A stretch of 64,000 nt of DNA from CAXBGS01 sp963975425 (GTDB lineage: Bacteria > Planctomycetota > Planctomycetia > Pirellulales > Pirellulaceae), in NCBI GenBank assembly GCA_963975425.1, contig CAXBGS010000002.1, positions 434,001 through 498,000 on the forward strand. Direction: 5' to 3'. Positions 28,701-35,710 of this stretch are shown in pieces. A program made the position numbers and the translations under genes. The notes beneath the pieces were generated by a model. The model was not told the origin of the DNA. It made no database searches and saw only the letters and a program-made list of their open reading frames with translations. Every line of letters begins with the position of its first letter. The first letter of the stretch is position 1.

Positions 28701-29007
28701 CGATGACGTCAAAGGCTTGATCAGGTCGCACGACACCGCGAAACTCGATGTCCAAATTGCGGATCGACGCCAAGTCTGGTCCCTGCCCATCGCCGGATAC
28801 TTCGCGCAGATCGACCATGGACGCATCGAGCGCCGCGATCACTGACAGCGCGCCATGCACGATATTTCCGCCAAAGGCTGACTGCTTTCCGGATTCCGGA
28901 TCGACATGGATCGGGTTGCAGTCACCGCTCCATTGGGCGAACTGTAACACCTGTCGCCGGCTGACCTGAACGACGCTTTTATTTGGGGTGAGGATGGGGC
29001 GGTCCAT
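19609..29007 (-). CDS. Giant modular polyketide synthase: MaoC-hotdog-SDR-FkbH-ACP-KS-AT-KR-ACP-GNAT
   Basis: The protein has 3132 residues. A MaoC-type hydratase domain (10-130; SGDCNPIH with Asp29/His34) is followed by a second hot-dog domain (165-275). The SDR (299-515) has GGSRGLG at 306-312 and Tyr449/Lys453. An FkbH-like region (560-1085) has the HAD motif DCDNT at 765-769. ACP1 carries Ser1206. The KS (1270-1697) has Cys1430, His1565 and His1611. The AT (1815-2110) has GHSIGE Ser1909 and HAFH at 2009-2012, a malonyl-type signature. The KR (2210-2600) has GGLGAIG at 2413-2419 and Tyr2553. ACP2 carries Ser2726. The C-terminus (2785-3110) is GNAT-like, and no thioesterase is present. FkbH domains load a glyceryl unit from 1,3-bisphosphoglycerate, so a glyceryl starter extended once with malonyl-CoA is a reasonable guess. 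The terminal GNAT may release the chain onto an amine. It is the last gene of the minus-strand locus, 6 bases after the deacetylase. Confidence 0.93.
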   Translation of the reverse strand: MDRPILTPNKSVVQVSRRQVLQFAQWSGDCNPIHVDPESGKQSAFGGNIVHGALSVIAALDASMVDLREVSGDGQGPDLASIRNLDIEFRGVVRPDQAFDVIAEVDRDGIQLTARDDKHTLLTCTAELDGSNAREAETGFVDWLDTISPQRADEDPFDTEPVRWDPARFRQAEQRFGCHRFTATESIQDGCLQVLPRQVLGLCSYIVGMKAPGLASLFTRLSIEFSANVEPTDTLYYRLTFDHYDPSFRILETTLDIADANGRQVATASVRSYVRFDPAAPSPAAFGESFGRSTNNLTDKVALICGGSRGLGAEIAAALGAAKAKVYIACRSVNESTSALLQQFEQSGATAELVPGDVGDSSWCESIRQRILESHGRLDILVLNACAPPVVRRLGEDHLAPAENYLTQNARLFQSPLTHFLPSVADASGCVIAISSSFVDESPAGFSEYVSLKMALEATCRVASREFPSAKFLVARPPKLMTSWNDTPSGAVGAIPSIAAATCIVDSLIDTLGEHHSSSGESSDREVGNLRMLSDFSSKPNFTQAAEPVGEPDLELAISASFTADEICEGVQRWAAELSMHFRTHVAPYAQVLQQLLDPSSVVTQSVGGSIILIRVSDWVRERESRIDSNAPTTDERIRVAVQEHLDALATHRTMAGAETLVLVCPSIVSAEPTSHASDGLSREMITEAEDRLVAGCESINGVRVLRAADYHAVYDVDAASVFDRVRDEIAHIPFTPAYFQFLATIAVRAAFRRLVPAKKLVILDCDNTLWRGVVGEAGPQGIEISEEHQLLYQTLARLHDSGVLLCLCSKNEPQDVWDVFEQREDFGLRREQLVAAQINWQPKGQNIRQLAESLNLGLDSFIFIDDNPVECAEVRSTCPSVLTLQWPSDAEQAVALLRHTWELDARRTTAEDSERTQRYQEEFRRRQNLESANSFQDFIDSLQLIVQIDPVSVSDVARASQLTLRTNQFNFTTIRRDESEIRSLMDDPDVTLRSVRARDRFGDYGFVGLLIARATDETLEVDTFLLSCRVLGRGVEHRLVAELANIAEQHQRASITFRHIPTERNTPARLFMGKVTDSPLPESSDTAQTESTWVVNVAAETLRDFEFKAEESAPAKSPNQPTTPKSTQSLVSQRDREEQIHRAAYELASLSQLQLRFGDESSSGTAARPASDVADTVLEAFATSLKRSPQEIRDIDRLESMGCDSLRIVEITVALSRLYPTLPRTLLFEHQRVSEIIDRIESLCERDVPHVSSGSHVREPVSKPNDASEIAVVGLAVKCSCGESLDEFWDRLARGDSGVVSVPNQRDTFIGRLNDIRPHFAGLIADADQFDPEFFGISPREAEFMDPQLRLILQTSWRALEDAGAMGSEKSSDMGVFVGAMYSDYARFANQHAAACGSIYKCWEGFSLANRLSQVLGCGGPSLAIDTACSSAATALHYACQAIANQDCSSALVSGVNLIIDPDRFVQLGKLGILSPTGRCVPFGEDADGTVLGEGAGAVVLRTVEDAVRRGDRIYAVIKGTGVSSGAGSVGFTAPNPNAQAEATKRALRNSGVDPRMVSFIETHGTGTDLGDPIEVRGLEIAYQDRDLWQTDVDLNQSCAIGSVKPNVGHLEAGAGLMGVIKTCLQLHHRQLLPNISAEQANSQIDFAHLPFHRQLAFEPWQPVTALVDGIERQVPRIAGVNSFGVGGSNVHVILEEHVILEEHVILQEAEPSVAANDSMPSRSAQLLTLSSPDTSSLAQQVAVWRDYLRKHPTDDLANACYSANVGMRHHDYRIAITLPQTGDAAEVLDEVARSLDDDESRIVRRGTSPSRIAYLFTGQGAQYPSMLRELYESNETYRSALDECFKHFEPLLPESLREQVLAGDPSDRNSLIHQTQFTQPALFAVQIGLGKLWQSWGITPDVMLGHSIGEVAAFHISGGCSLADACRLVAARGSLMQSLPAGGGMCSFAASRHVAEELIEPYGEHLVVAAINGPEQTVVSGELDAIGRVAAEANLRGIKATELSVSHAFHSHLMDPMLEPFREVLQTLDLQTPSTRIISSLTGKVISHEMATVQYWIHQARNAVRFVDAVESVLRDGATHMIEIGPHPVLLGMARQILGDADMRYLPSARRSRSDWETLTDSVGLLFETGADVDWRAYFDADRRQRLSVPGNVFRQRRIWIDDFQTNVNEQTNQRQATSTSKANVYLREWRQMAADHQPAQTRVEVNSGIKWLLVGDDGEALNALSSKLSGRGIASDQVCFSSNEVNNSVLEQTLRGQSQYSRVVIVMASHATDARESATTDVARVSSVLKAMVATDPATPPVLPGRSVWIITRHGANIPGDVPVSPAHAVLQGFAGVASLEFPGHWGGLIDVDDVVANFDGWVDEVFGPNDDELVAIRLSGRYVPRLRNAEAIAPHCEFDCSSGTYLITGGLGAIGQQVAQWLVSKGASRLILISRTGNLSPPQESLTLRLQEQGATIDVVQADVGDAESLRQSLDRLSPFQLNGIFHAAGIDRQISITACSVDDATEMFAAKVAGTIALDELAREHSVDVFVCFSSIASIWGSVGRSLYASANTFTDALIQHRRTEGLPGTVINWGPWAQGGMADESALAQMAQIGIHGLDPTQAIATLESLLRADVPQAVVADVDWETFLPVFEVRGKNPLFDPLRAPQSSVASGLCDASPSFTGNGRPVPAWIDALTGNTDDRREGLIRLVQKEFARLSRSPDPDRIPVDRNLFDIGMDSLMAAELTNSIAKKTGLREHGLVFGAPTIESIATGLDEQLGDIQKETPSSETSSASRIKGYDSTLEEGIFDFYRCAWPRRREDWIEPRWKWMFVESAKRISVEPRVWMLIHEQQVVGHHGAQHVRVKVGNHEIKTAWFVDTMVLPEFQRQGGGVQLVMQSREDMPVSLSLGQTDQMKEILLQLGWKFVADLQTYLLPIRPMRVLQGKVSSSLLPLVAAGLRSKTAIRRMRQSVGCVKTELRKIDRFGPVHDQIWQSVSPDLGCCTVRDASYLNWKYVDQPGQDYICLEAVRDDRVLGSVVLKFSDADDAYRYARAHIVELVFRHDLRELHSLLESIHRYCRQLGADAIVMHVISSLLERALTDFGFVRRTSTRQLLVSPDQSSESKQLVDAAKWFVTQGDSDIDRPW
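23884..23931 (-). repeat. 18-bp in-frame tandem repeat in the KS-AT linker of the polyketide synthase
   Basis: Two full and one partial copies of GAGGATCACATGTTCTTC (23884-23901, 23902-23919, 23920-23931) encode repeated EEHVIL just after the ketosynthase motif NVHVILEE. The ancestral HVILEE codons appear to have been duplicated twice. The frame is kept. Confidence 0.9.
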
Positions 29008-29013
29008 GGTGGA

Positions 29014-30021
29014 TTAGTTCACGCACTCGCTTAGCGTTGACGCGCGCATGAAGTGATGCTGGGTGCAAAAACGAAAGACTTCCTCGAGTCGATCAAGAAA
29101 CTGATTCAACTCGTCCTCGCTTTTTACATAAGGAGAAAAACCGGGGACGAGTGAAGAACTGTGGAACATCAGCACGAGCACCGGATGCGTTCGATCAAGA
29201 CAAGCATGGATTAGCTTTTTCATCTGGCCGGCTGAAGCCTGTTCGGGACTGAGCTTTACTTTGGTTGCGATGCCTAACCGATCCAACACGCCCACCGCAC
29301 GCATACCTCGCAGCGGCTGAACGTGCGCAGCCCGATGCAATCGTGACGCGACCTCGAACCAGCGATGCGTGAATCCGGCGGTGACGGGAACCTCCAGCAA
29401 CGCGTGCGGCATCTCTTCATGGGGGAGCATCGGCTGAAGAAGATCAACCGTTCCGACATGGTAAGGTGTCAAAGGCGCATGACGGAAGTCAGGGCCTGAT
29501 TCGGGCTGGTAATTGGCGTAAGGTAGGACGCTAGAATCGACAAGATATCCTAGGTCGGCAAGTATTTTTGCGCCTTCGGCGTCCAGTCCGTATCGGCCAG
29601 CCCGAAACGATGTCGGCCGTCGCCCATACCGCGATTCGATCTGTTCGGTCAATGTTTGCAGTTTGGCTCGCTGCAACTGGACCGGCAGATTGCAAAGGTA
29701 CGAATTTCGCGGGGTACGTTCTTCTGACAGTGGCGGCGTATTCCACGGATGCAAATGGGCGCCGATTTCAGCGCGACCGGTGTCTTGGATCGGTCGCAAA
29801 ATATCAGTCGCCTCGTCGCTCTGCAGCACTGGCGTGTCGACCAAATAAGTCGGTCGAATTTGGAATCGATCACAGAGGTCCTGAAACCTTGGAACACCGC
29901 GAATGTTGGTCACCTCGCCCTGCGCCGCATAATTGCCGGACCACAGGCCTTCTTCTTCGGTATCAATTGTGACAACGAATCGAGGCGGAAGACGATCGGA
30001 TAGGCTGCGGTCCATCGGCAA
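29014..30021 (-). CDS. Polysaccharide deacetylase-like protein (NodB fold)
   Basis: This 335-residue protein has a NodB-like layout: TIDTEEEG (18-25) as the Asp-bearing first motif, AHLHPWN as the His-x-His-type metal motif, and SFRAGRYGLD with the conserved Arg. The C-terminus holds VLMFHSSSLVPG. It resembles the WalW-like deacetylases of exopolysaccharide clusters rather than the DUF3473 type at 52122. It should remove acetyl groups from N- or O-acetylated sugars; no signal peptide is seen, so it may be cytoplasmic. The stop is 6 bases before the polyketide synthase ATG, so the two are co-transcribed. Exposing an amine for the synthase's GNAT is an appealing but untested idea. Confidence 0.82.
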   Translation of the reverse strand: MPMDRSLSDRLPPRFVVTIDTEEEGLWSGNYAAQGEVTNIRGVPRFQDLCDRFQIRPTYLVDTPVLQSDEATDILRPIQDTGRAEIGAHLHPWNTPPLSEERTPRNSYLCNLPVQLQRAKLQTLTEQIESRYGRRPTSFRAGRYGLDAEGAKILADLGYLVDSSVLPYANYQPESGPDFRHAPLTPYHVGTVDLLQPMLPHEEMPHALLEVPVTAGFTHRWFEVASRLHRAAHVQPLRGMRAVGVLDRLGIATKVKLSPEQASAGQMKKLIHACLDRTHPVLVLMFHSSSLVPGFSPYVKSEDELNQFLDRLEEVFRFCTQHHFMRASTLSECVN

Positions 30022-30137
30022 GCCTCCTTATGAACGTGACGAGCGACAATCGGATTGCTCTAGCTGAACCACCTCTCATTTCGGCCGCAAGCGAGCCCAA
30101 TGGGCGGCATACGCAACGTTTCGGTGGCGCTGTTGAA

Positions 30138-31370
30138 CTAGAAAAGGTTTTCGGTGATGCTTCGGAGCGATTCCGTCAAAGTTTCCACCTCTTGTTCCGT
30201 ATTGTAAACACCAAAGCTGGCTCGCAAGGTGGGTCGCCATCCGTTGCTGATGTGGGCGGGTTGTGCGCAGTGAAATCCGCTGCGGACACATATATTCCGA
30301 CGGCTACTTAGCATTCGGGCAGCCCCGTGAGCCTCGAGCCCATCAACATGGAACGTCACAATCGGCCCTCGTCGACTGGCATCGCAGGGGCCAACAAGAT
30401 TAACGCGAGGTACCGAAGAGAGTTCTTCAATCAGGCGCTCGGTCAGTTTGTTCTCATGCGCTTGAATCGCATCGAGCCCGATACTCTCTAGGAAATCACA
30501 GACGGCCGCTAATCCGATCGCCGCTTCGACAGCGGGCGTCCCAGATTCAAATCGATGGGGAATTTCGGAAAATTGAAAATCCGTTTCGGAGACATCTTCG
30601 ACCGCGCCACCGCCAACGAGCAAAGGCGCGAGCCGCTCGAGTTTTTCACGCTTGCCATACAACACGCCGATCCCTGACGGGCCACCCAGCTTGTGTCCCG
30701 AAAAGCACAAGTAATCGCAATCCAATTGCCCGACGTCGATGCAATGATGCGCAGCCGATTGGCTAGCGTCCAAAAGCACATCCGCACCATATCGTCTCGC
30801 GATTTTTACGATTTCATTGACATCATTGATCGCCCCAATCGCATTGCCAATCGTGCTGATCGCAATCAGTGAGGGCTGTTTGTCCTTGACCGCTAACTCT
30901 AGTGAATCGAGATCAACGGAGCCGGAATCATCGATCGCGACTTGGGTCAATTGATGGCGAGTGCGCCACGGCAGCAAGTTGCTGTGATGCTCGCCGACTG
31001 ACCCGACGATGATCGCGTCGCTCGGCAGTCCGGCCGCAACGAGATTGATCGCCTCGGTCGCGTTGCGAACGAATATGACCTCATCCGATTCGGCTCGAAT
31101 AAAATCGGCAATCGTTTGTCGCGCTGCGGCATAGCGTTCCGATGACTCTTCGACCATCAGATGGACTCCACGTCCAACGGAACCCGCGAGGCTGCGATAG
31201 GAATCCGTCACGGAATCGATGACGACTTGAGGCGTCAAGTAAGTCGCGGCGGAATCCAAATAGACGATTGGTTGCCCGCCGATGGTGCGCGACAACACGG
31301 GGAAAGATTTGCGAATCGACTCGACGTCTAGCTTGGGACTTTCAGGCAAGGTGCTGATCGGTCGCGACAT
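30138..31370 (-). CDS. SufS-like class V aminotransferase / cysteine desulfurase family
   Basis: This 410-residue PLP enzyme has the N-terminal VYLDSAATYLTP, the Schiff-base Lys227 in SGHKLGGPSGIGVLYGK, and a catalytic-type Cys368 in RSGFHCAQPAH. That Cys loop is the group II (SufS/CsdA) desulfurase signature. The absence of SufU, SufE or other Fe-S genes nearby, and the position between a PaaK-like ligase and a deacetylase in a polysaccharide/polyketide operon, make a specialised role more likely: sulfur donation or an amino-group reaction on the product. A 116-base gap separates it from the deacetylase. Confidence 0.8.
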   Translation of the reverse strand: MSRPISTLPESPKLDVESIRKSFPVLSRTIGGQPIVYLDSAATYLTPQVVIDSVTDSYRSLAGSVGRGVHLMVEESSERYAAARQTIADFIRAESDEVIFVRNATEAINLVAAGLPSDAIIVGSVGEHHSNLLPWRTRHQLTQVAIDDSGSVDLDSLELAVKDKQPSLIAISTIGNAIGAINDVNEIVKIARRYGADVLLDASQSAAHHCIDVGQLDCDYLCFSGHKLGGPSGIGVLYGKREKLERLAPLLVGGGAVEDVSETDFQFSEIPHRFESGTPAVEAAIGLAAVCDFLESIGLDAIQAHENKLTERLIEELSSVPRVNLVGPCDASRRGPIVTFHVDGLEAHGAARMLSSRRNICVRSGFHCAQPAHISNGWRPTLRASFGVYNTEQEVETLTESLRSITENLF

Positions 31371-31421
31371 GGTGGGGCCCAGCTTTCGGTTCAGTTGATG
31401 TCGACGACATTGTGGAATGGC

Positions 31422-32921
31422 CTATGCCTCAGGTGCAGCCGCAAGACAAGTCGATGAGGTCGACGTCGCATCAAACCGCGAATAGGAAATACTCTTGGTG
31501 TGGCGATACTTGCCAGAGGATTCCGGCCTAATCAATTTTACTATGCGAACCGAGATTCGGCCGCCCACGCCGGAAAATGCTCGGAATTTCTCGATGATCG
31601 AGTCACCGTCCAGTTCATGGCCATCATGTGGCACCAGGCGCAGCAACCACAGCTCGTTCGCTTTTTCCTCCAGCTGAAAGTCGGCCACTCCTGGTACGGT
31701 CGCAAAGAAGTTTGAAACCGCTTCGGCCGTCAAGACGCGGCCGGACGACAACACGAATGCATCCTCCAAGCGGCCTTCCAGCTTGATCCTGGGTGTTTGA
31801 CGCCCGCATCGACAGGGGCGTCGGTCAAGTCTGGCGAGATCACCAATCTGGTACCGAATGATCGGCATTGAATAATTCTGCAGGTCGGTGACCAAGACCT
31901 GCCCGATCTCACCATCATCCACCGGCTTGCCGTCCCGAACGACTTCGATGTAGTGCTGGTCAGTCAACAAGTGCATACCGTCGCGGTGAATACAATCGAA
32001 AGCCATCGGCCCCATTTCGCGACTTCCATAATGTTCACGCACCGTGCCGCGAAATGCCGTGGCAACTTCGTCTCGCCATGACTCAGGAAAGTTCGCTCCC
32101 ATCGCACGAATGATCGGAATCGGCTGTGGGCGGTCGCCTGTCCTCAGGATGTATCGCGCAAGGTCACGCAGATATTCAGGCAGAGCAACCAGTTGGACGG
32201 GACGATGACGCCGCAATTCTTCAATGCACTCCGGCAGTGACTCCCCGGGCGAATCCAACGCAAGCGGAGGTAAGTCATGAGACCGTCGCACCCATTGATC
32301 CATCACCAATCCACGCAAATCGCTAACCGATTCACGATTGAACGGCTTACGGAAACTGGCGATCGAAAACAGTTGCCCGGTGACCGACGAGGCACGCGTG
32401 TTTTCTAACCCGCAGTGAACACTGCACGCATCGGGAGGGATCGAGACCACCGATGCGCCATAGCGATAGGGGCTGTCCTCGACCTGCGTGATCATACTGG
32501 CGGCCCGGCCTGCATCTCGCCGCTCGAAGTCTTGAACGACCATCACGCGCCGCGTTGTACCGCGAGTTCCGACATAGGCCCAGTCCGAACTTCGGCGTTC
32601 CGCGACAACCATCCGATCGGGAAAGTTTGTCTCGATGTCCGACTTGGTGGTAATCGGGATGTGGCCGATGTCATCAAGCGTTTCAATCGAATCGGCGGTG
32701 ACACCCGATCGCTTCAGTCGCTCGCGATAGAGCTGCGAATGCTCATTTGCAACCGCTACGACTTGCCGAAAGAGGTCCAGTTGCCAACGCTGGATCTCTT
32801 CAATCGGCCATCGCTGACGCTGACGAATCGATCGAACGTGCGATCTCATGCGACTGCGGGTCGGTGCCAACATCAATGGCAGAATCGCGTGATGCATCAA
32901 GCGGCTGTAAAGCAAACTCAT
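31422..32921 (-). CDS. PaaK/CapK-like AMP-forming ligase
   Basis: The 499-residue protein belongs to the phenylacetate-CoA ligase (PaaK/CapK) branch of adenylating enzymes: TRGTTRRVMVV (a degenerate form of the SSGTTG P-loop), EHYGSREMGPM, IRYQIGDLARL, a Cys-rich CRCGRQ segment and a C-terminal PESSGKYRHTKS with the expected catalytic Lys. CapK-type relatives occur in capsule clusters and are thought to activate an acid for transfer. The gene overlaps the preceding glycosyltransferase stop by ATGA (32918-32921). It may activate a carboxylic acid for the polyketide synthase or for a sugar acyltransfer. The altered P-loop could mean changed substrate handling. Confidence 0.8.
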   Translation of the reverse strand: MSLLYSRLMHHAILPLMLAPTRSRMRSHVRSIRQRQRWPIEEIQRWQLDLFRQVVAVANEHSQLYRERLKRSGVTADSIETLDDIGHIPITTKSDIETNFPDRMVVAERRSSDWAYVGTRGTTRRVMVVQDFERRDAGRAASMITQVEDSPYRYGASVVSIPPDACSVHCGLENTRASSVTGQLFSIASFRKPFNRESVSDLRGLVMDQWVRRSHDLPPLALDSPGESLPECIEELRRHRPVQLVALPEYLRDLARYILRTGDRPQPIPIIRAMGANFPESWRDEVATAFRGTVREHYGSREMGPMAFDCIHRDGMHLLTDQHYIEVVRDGKPVDDGEIGQVLVTDLQNYSMPIIRYQIGDLARLDRRPCRCGRQTPRIKLEGRLEDAFVLSSGRVLTAEAVSNFFATVPGVADFQLEEKANELWLLRLVPHDGHELDGDSIIEKFRAFSGVGGRISVRIVKLIRPESSGKYRHTKSISYSRFDATSTSSTCLAAAPEA

Positions 32922-34315
32922 CTGAAACCCGTTGAATGATCCAGAATCAACCCTAATTGCTCGCTAAGCTTTCGCCCATCATATGCTTCGATCGCTAGCT
33001 TCCACGCGGCATCACAAGGGCGGAATTCGTGCAGCTGTCGAAGCGACGTCGCGATACCCTTAGTATCATTGGGTGGTGCAATGGCACCCATCTTAGACGA
33101 TGAGATCAATTCTGCAACAGATCCGGGATCAGCAAGTGCCAAAATAGGCTTGCGGAACAACAGCATTTCGAAAAGCTTGCCGGGAATCTGCATGTCGGTG
33201 CCCGGCTGCAGCAATAAGAACGCATCGCTGCCCGCCATTCGCTGCAGCATTTCGCGGTGTGGCACCGGATCACTCATCCGCAGCTGATCACGGATTCCAA
33301 GTCGTTCGGCATATTCAGGAAGCTGGAAGTGCGGATCCCACGGCCCCAATTGTTCAAAGATGATGCGGATGCCTTCGCGTCGAACAATTTCGATCGCATC
33401 CAACAGCGGCCGCGGGTCTCGGTTGCGATAGAGGCTTCCCGGATGCAGTAAATGCAAGCTCGCATCGTCTCCGGACTGGTCTTGTGCTGCCGATGCATCA
33501 TGCGCGTTGGAAATCTCGCCGACCAGATCCAGCATTTCGGGGTCAAAGCCGTTGGAAACAAATGCGAAGCGATCGTTGGGCAGATCGGTGTAAAAGTTCT
33601 GAAACTCTTGCTGCATTCGCTGCGTGTTAAGGATCACACGAGTCGCGTCGTGGACGCAGCGGCTTTCCAGTCTGGTGACCATCCGCTGGGCCACTCGCGA
33701 TTGATGCCTCGCACCCCAGGGCGCGCGAGACCAAGGATCGCGAAAGTCCAAGATGAGTGGCAGGTTGGCTCGTCTGGCTATCTCTCTCGCGACCAAGTGA
33801 GTTGTGAACGGAGGCCCGCTTGCGAAGACGGCACGCGGCTTACGTTCTCGAACCATTTCCAAACCGGCTTCGACTGCCGGACCTTTCCAGCTGACCTTAT
33901 CATCAGGCACGCCGAAGAAGACCTCGGTCGTTTTACGCCGAATCAATGAAGCCTTTTTCGGTATCGCGGGAGGCGACCGCTTTGACGGTGGCGAACGATG
34001 GTCAACCGAAGCCGGTCCTGGTGCCTGATTGCCGGAACCAGGAATCCACTTCCGCATCGAAGCTTTGATCTGCTCCTCTCGGCGCACCAAAGGAACGTGT
34101 CGAATCGGAATGCCGTCGGGAATCAAATCCAGTAGCGCTTCGTCAAGTCGTCCGTATCTCACATCCGGGGCACACGTCAGCACCATTGGCTTCCAACCGA
34201 ACTGGCCGATGTATCGTGTGAAGCGAAGCGTCCGATAGATTCCCACGTTTGCATACGGCGGATAATTGAACGCGACGAATAGCACCGATGGCAGGTTGTC
34301 GTTTGGAACGGACAT
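32918..34315 (-). CDS. GT4-type glycosyltransferase
   Basis: I start the gene at the ATG at 34315 (MSVPNDNLPSVLFVAFNYPP), 10 bases after the stop of the SGNH-like gene; the 24 extra upstream codons overlap that gene. The 465-residue product has two Rossmann-like halves: GIYRTLRFTRYIGQFGW near the N-terminus, a donor half with FAFVSNGFDPEML, LLHPGSLYRNRDPRPLLDA, and the GT4 end motif PGKLFEMLLFRKPILALADPGSVAELI. It should add a sugar from a nucleotide donor to the lipid-linked repeat unit in the cytoplasm. Linkage and donor cannot be read. It is translationally coupled to the PaaK-like gene. Confidence 0.87.
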   Translation of the reverse strand: MSVPNDNLPSVLFVAFNYPPYANVGIYRTLRFTRYIGQFGWKPMVLTCAPDVRYGRLDEALLDLIPDGIPIRHVPLVRREEQIKASMRKWIPGSGNQAPGPASVDHRSPPSKRSPPAIPKKASLIRRKTTEVFFGVPDDKVSWKGPAVEAGLEMVRERKPRAVFASGPPFTTHLVAREIARRANLPLILDFRDPWSRAPWGARHQSRVAQRMVTRLESRCVHDATRVILNTQRMQQEFQNFYTDLPNDRFAFVSNGFDPEMLDLVGEISNAHDASAAQDQSGDDASLHLLHPGSLYRNRDPRPLLDAIEIVRREGIRIIFEQLGPWDPHFQLPEYAERLGIRDQLRMSDPVPHREMLQRMAGSDAFLLLQPGTDMQIPGKLFEMLLFRKPILALADPGSVAELISSSKMGAIAPPNDTKGIATSLRQLHEFRPCDAAWKLAIEAYDGRKLSEQLGLILDHSTGFR

Positions 34316-34325
34316 GATCAGTCGG

Positions 34326-35588
34326 CTATTCGGCGGTTTCGGTACTGGAAAGGTTCGTCGACACAGGTACTGAGTGATCGCCTGCATCGGTTTCGTTGCG
34401 TCGCTGACTGATCAGCGTTCGTTGTTGACTCAAATGTTTTTCGATGACTTGCGGGTCTAGCTTCTTTCCCGAAATTAACGATTCGGCACGATCGCGATCT
34501 GCTGCGTCGCCAAACATACAAGCTAATATCAACTCACCGGCTTCACGGCGGTAGTGCCCCGATTCCCAATACCATCGCATAATCGTATCACGATCCTCTG
34601 GCTGCGGAATTGGCTCAGATGTGACCGGCGTCACACATGCAAAATCCCAAACATCGATGGCTTGGTTTGACCGTTCACAACGAACAACCAGTTCGCGTTT
34701 CCAGTCGTCAAAGAATCGCCAACGATCCGATTGGTCAATCAGTTGAAGCAATTCAGCATGATACGGGTGAAGAAAAACGGTCAGCCGAATCTCGTTTTCG
34801 TCACAAAATCCGATCAGCTCATCAAGATAGTCCCAGTCGGCGGACTCACGGTCTTTCGTGCGGTCGTTGGACCGGTCGAAGATGTCGCCATTTTTGACTT
34901 GAAGCTTGCGTCGATAATCCGCATTTTTTTCGTCCACCAATGAACGTTGCCCTTGTCGCCAAATGATGGGGCGAAAAGGTTCACCCGACGTCAAGCCGCG
35001 AGTACCAATGTCTGCGACGTTTGGGTCCGATTGACTGGCAACCGTCAATGCGCTGTCACACATCGCGCTGATCGAAGCGATCGATCGAACGGTATCAGAA
35101 ACCAACGATTTCCATCGCTGTTGATTCGAGCGTCCCTCGGCGTCGGTTAACAAACGCCGAACGTCGTTACGGCTGCTATCAATTTCGGATGACTTGCTTT
35201 GGTCACGAAAAAAATCGAAAAAGTCGACACCCAGGACAACATGATCGATTTTGCGACCGTACGCAGCGTGTCGCAAATAATAGAGGTTTGCCCACATCCC
35301 ACCGCCCGGTTGGCCCGCGTTGTACACCGGAGATACGTTTGCCGGCCAAGTCTTGCTTTGCGGATCGATGCCGAGATCGACGCGCGAGTTGCCTAACACA
35401 ACAGTTCTCGGTTCGACTCGGCGAATTTGATAGGCCTTGGCCATTCTTACTTGTCCAACGGCCTTGGGGCGATAAGCGTTGACCCGCTCGATTCGAAACC
35501 ACTCAAATCGCAAATAGGGATCGACAACACCATTGATCCCAGCGACAAGCAATATCGCAACGATACATGTTGCCATCGACCAGCCCAT
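34326..35588 (-). CDS. SGNH-type partner of the MBOAT O-acyltransferase (AlgJ/AlgX/DltD-like)
   Basis: The frame is open up to 35813, but the first 34 codons overlap the MBOAT gene. I start at ATG 35588, which puts a membrane anchor (MGWSMATCIVAILLVAGING) at the N-terminus; a TTG at 35657 is the alternative. The 420-residue protein has VVLGNSRVDLGIDP with a candidate nucleophile Ser in GNSR, VYNAGQPGGGM, and a C-terminal YWESGHYRREAGELIL that matches the D-x-x-H-Y block of MBOAT-associated SGNH proteins except that Glu replaces Asp. Such proteins carry the acyl group across the membrane to polysaccharide. It follows the MBOAT gene, as in alginate acetylation loci. Confidence 0.72.
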   Translation of the reverse strand: MGWSMATCIVAILLVAGINGVVDPYLRFEWFRIERVNAYRPKAVGQVRMAKAYQIRRVEPRTVVLGNSRVDLGIDPQSKTWPANVSPVYNAGQPGGGMWANLYYLRHAAYGRKIDHVVLGVDFFDFFRDQSKSSEIDSSRNDVRRLLTDAEGRSNQQRWKSLVSDTVRSIASISAMCDSALTVASQSDPNVADIGTRGLTSGEPFRPIIWRQGQRSLVDEKNADYRRKLQVKNGDIFDRSNDRTKDRESADWDYLDELIGFCDENEIRLTVFLHPYHAELLQLIDQSDRWRFFDDWKRELVVRCERSNQAIDVWDFACVTPVTSEPIPQPEDRDTIMRWYWESGHYRREAGELILACMFGDAADRDRAESLISGKKLDPQVIEKHLSQQRTLISQRRNETDAGDHSVPVSTNLSSTETAE

Positions 35589-35710
35589 GAACGTTGCGCT
35601 GTCTGCTCGGTCCCTAGGGCTTTCGTTGATTTCACTTTCGTCCAAGACTTTATCCAATCCGGCAAGGCGATCGTGAATTGAGAAAACGAAGTGCGCGCAT
35701 GTGAACCAAC

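Noticed and set aside
34315..34387. Extended N-terminus of the GT4 gene to 34387
   Set aside because: Would overlap the SGNH-like gene; the ATG at 34315 gives a normal GT4 N-terminus directly after that gene's stop.
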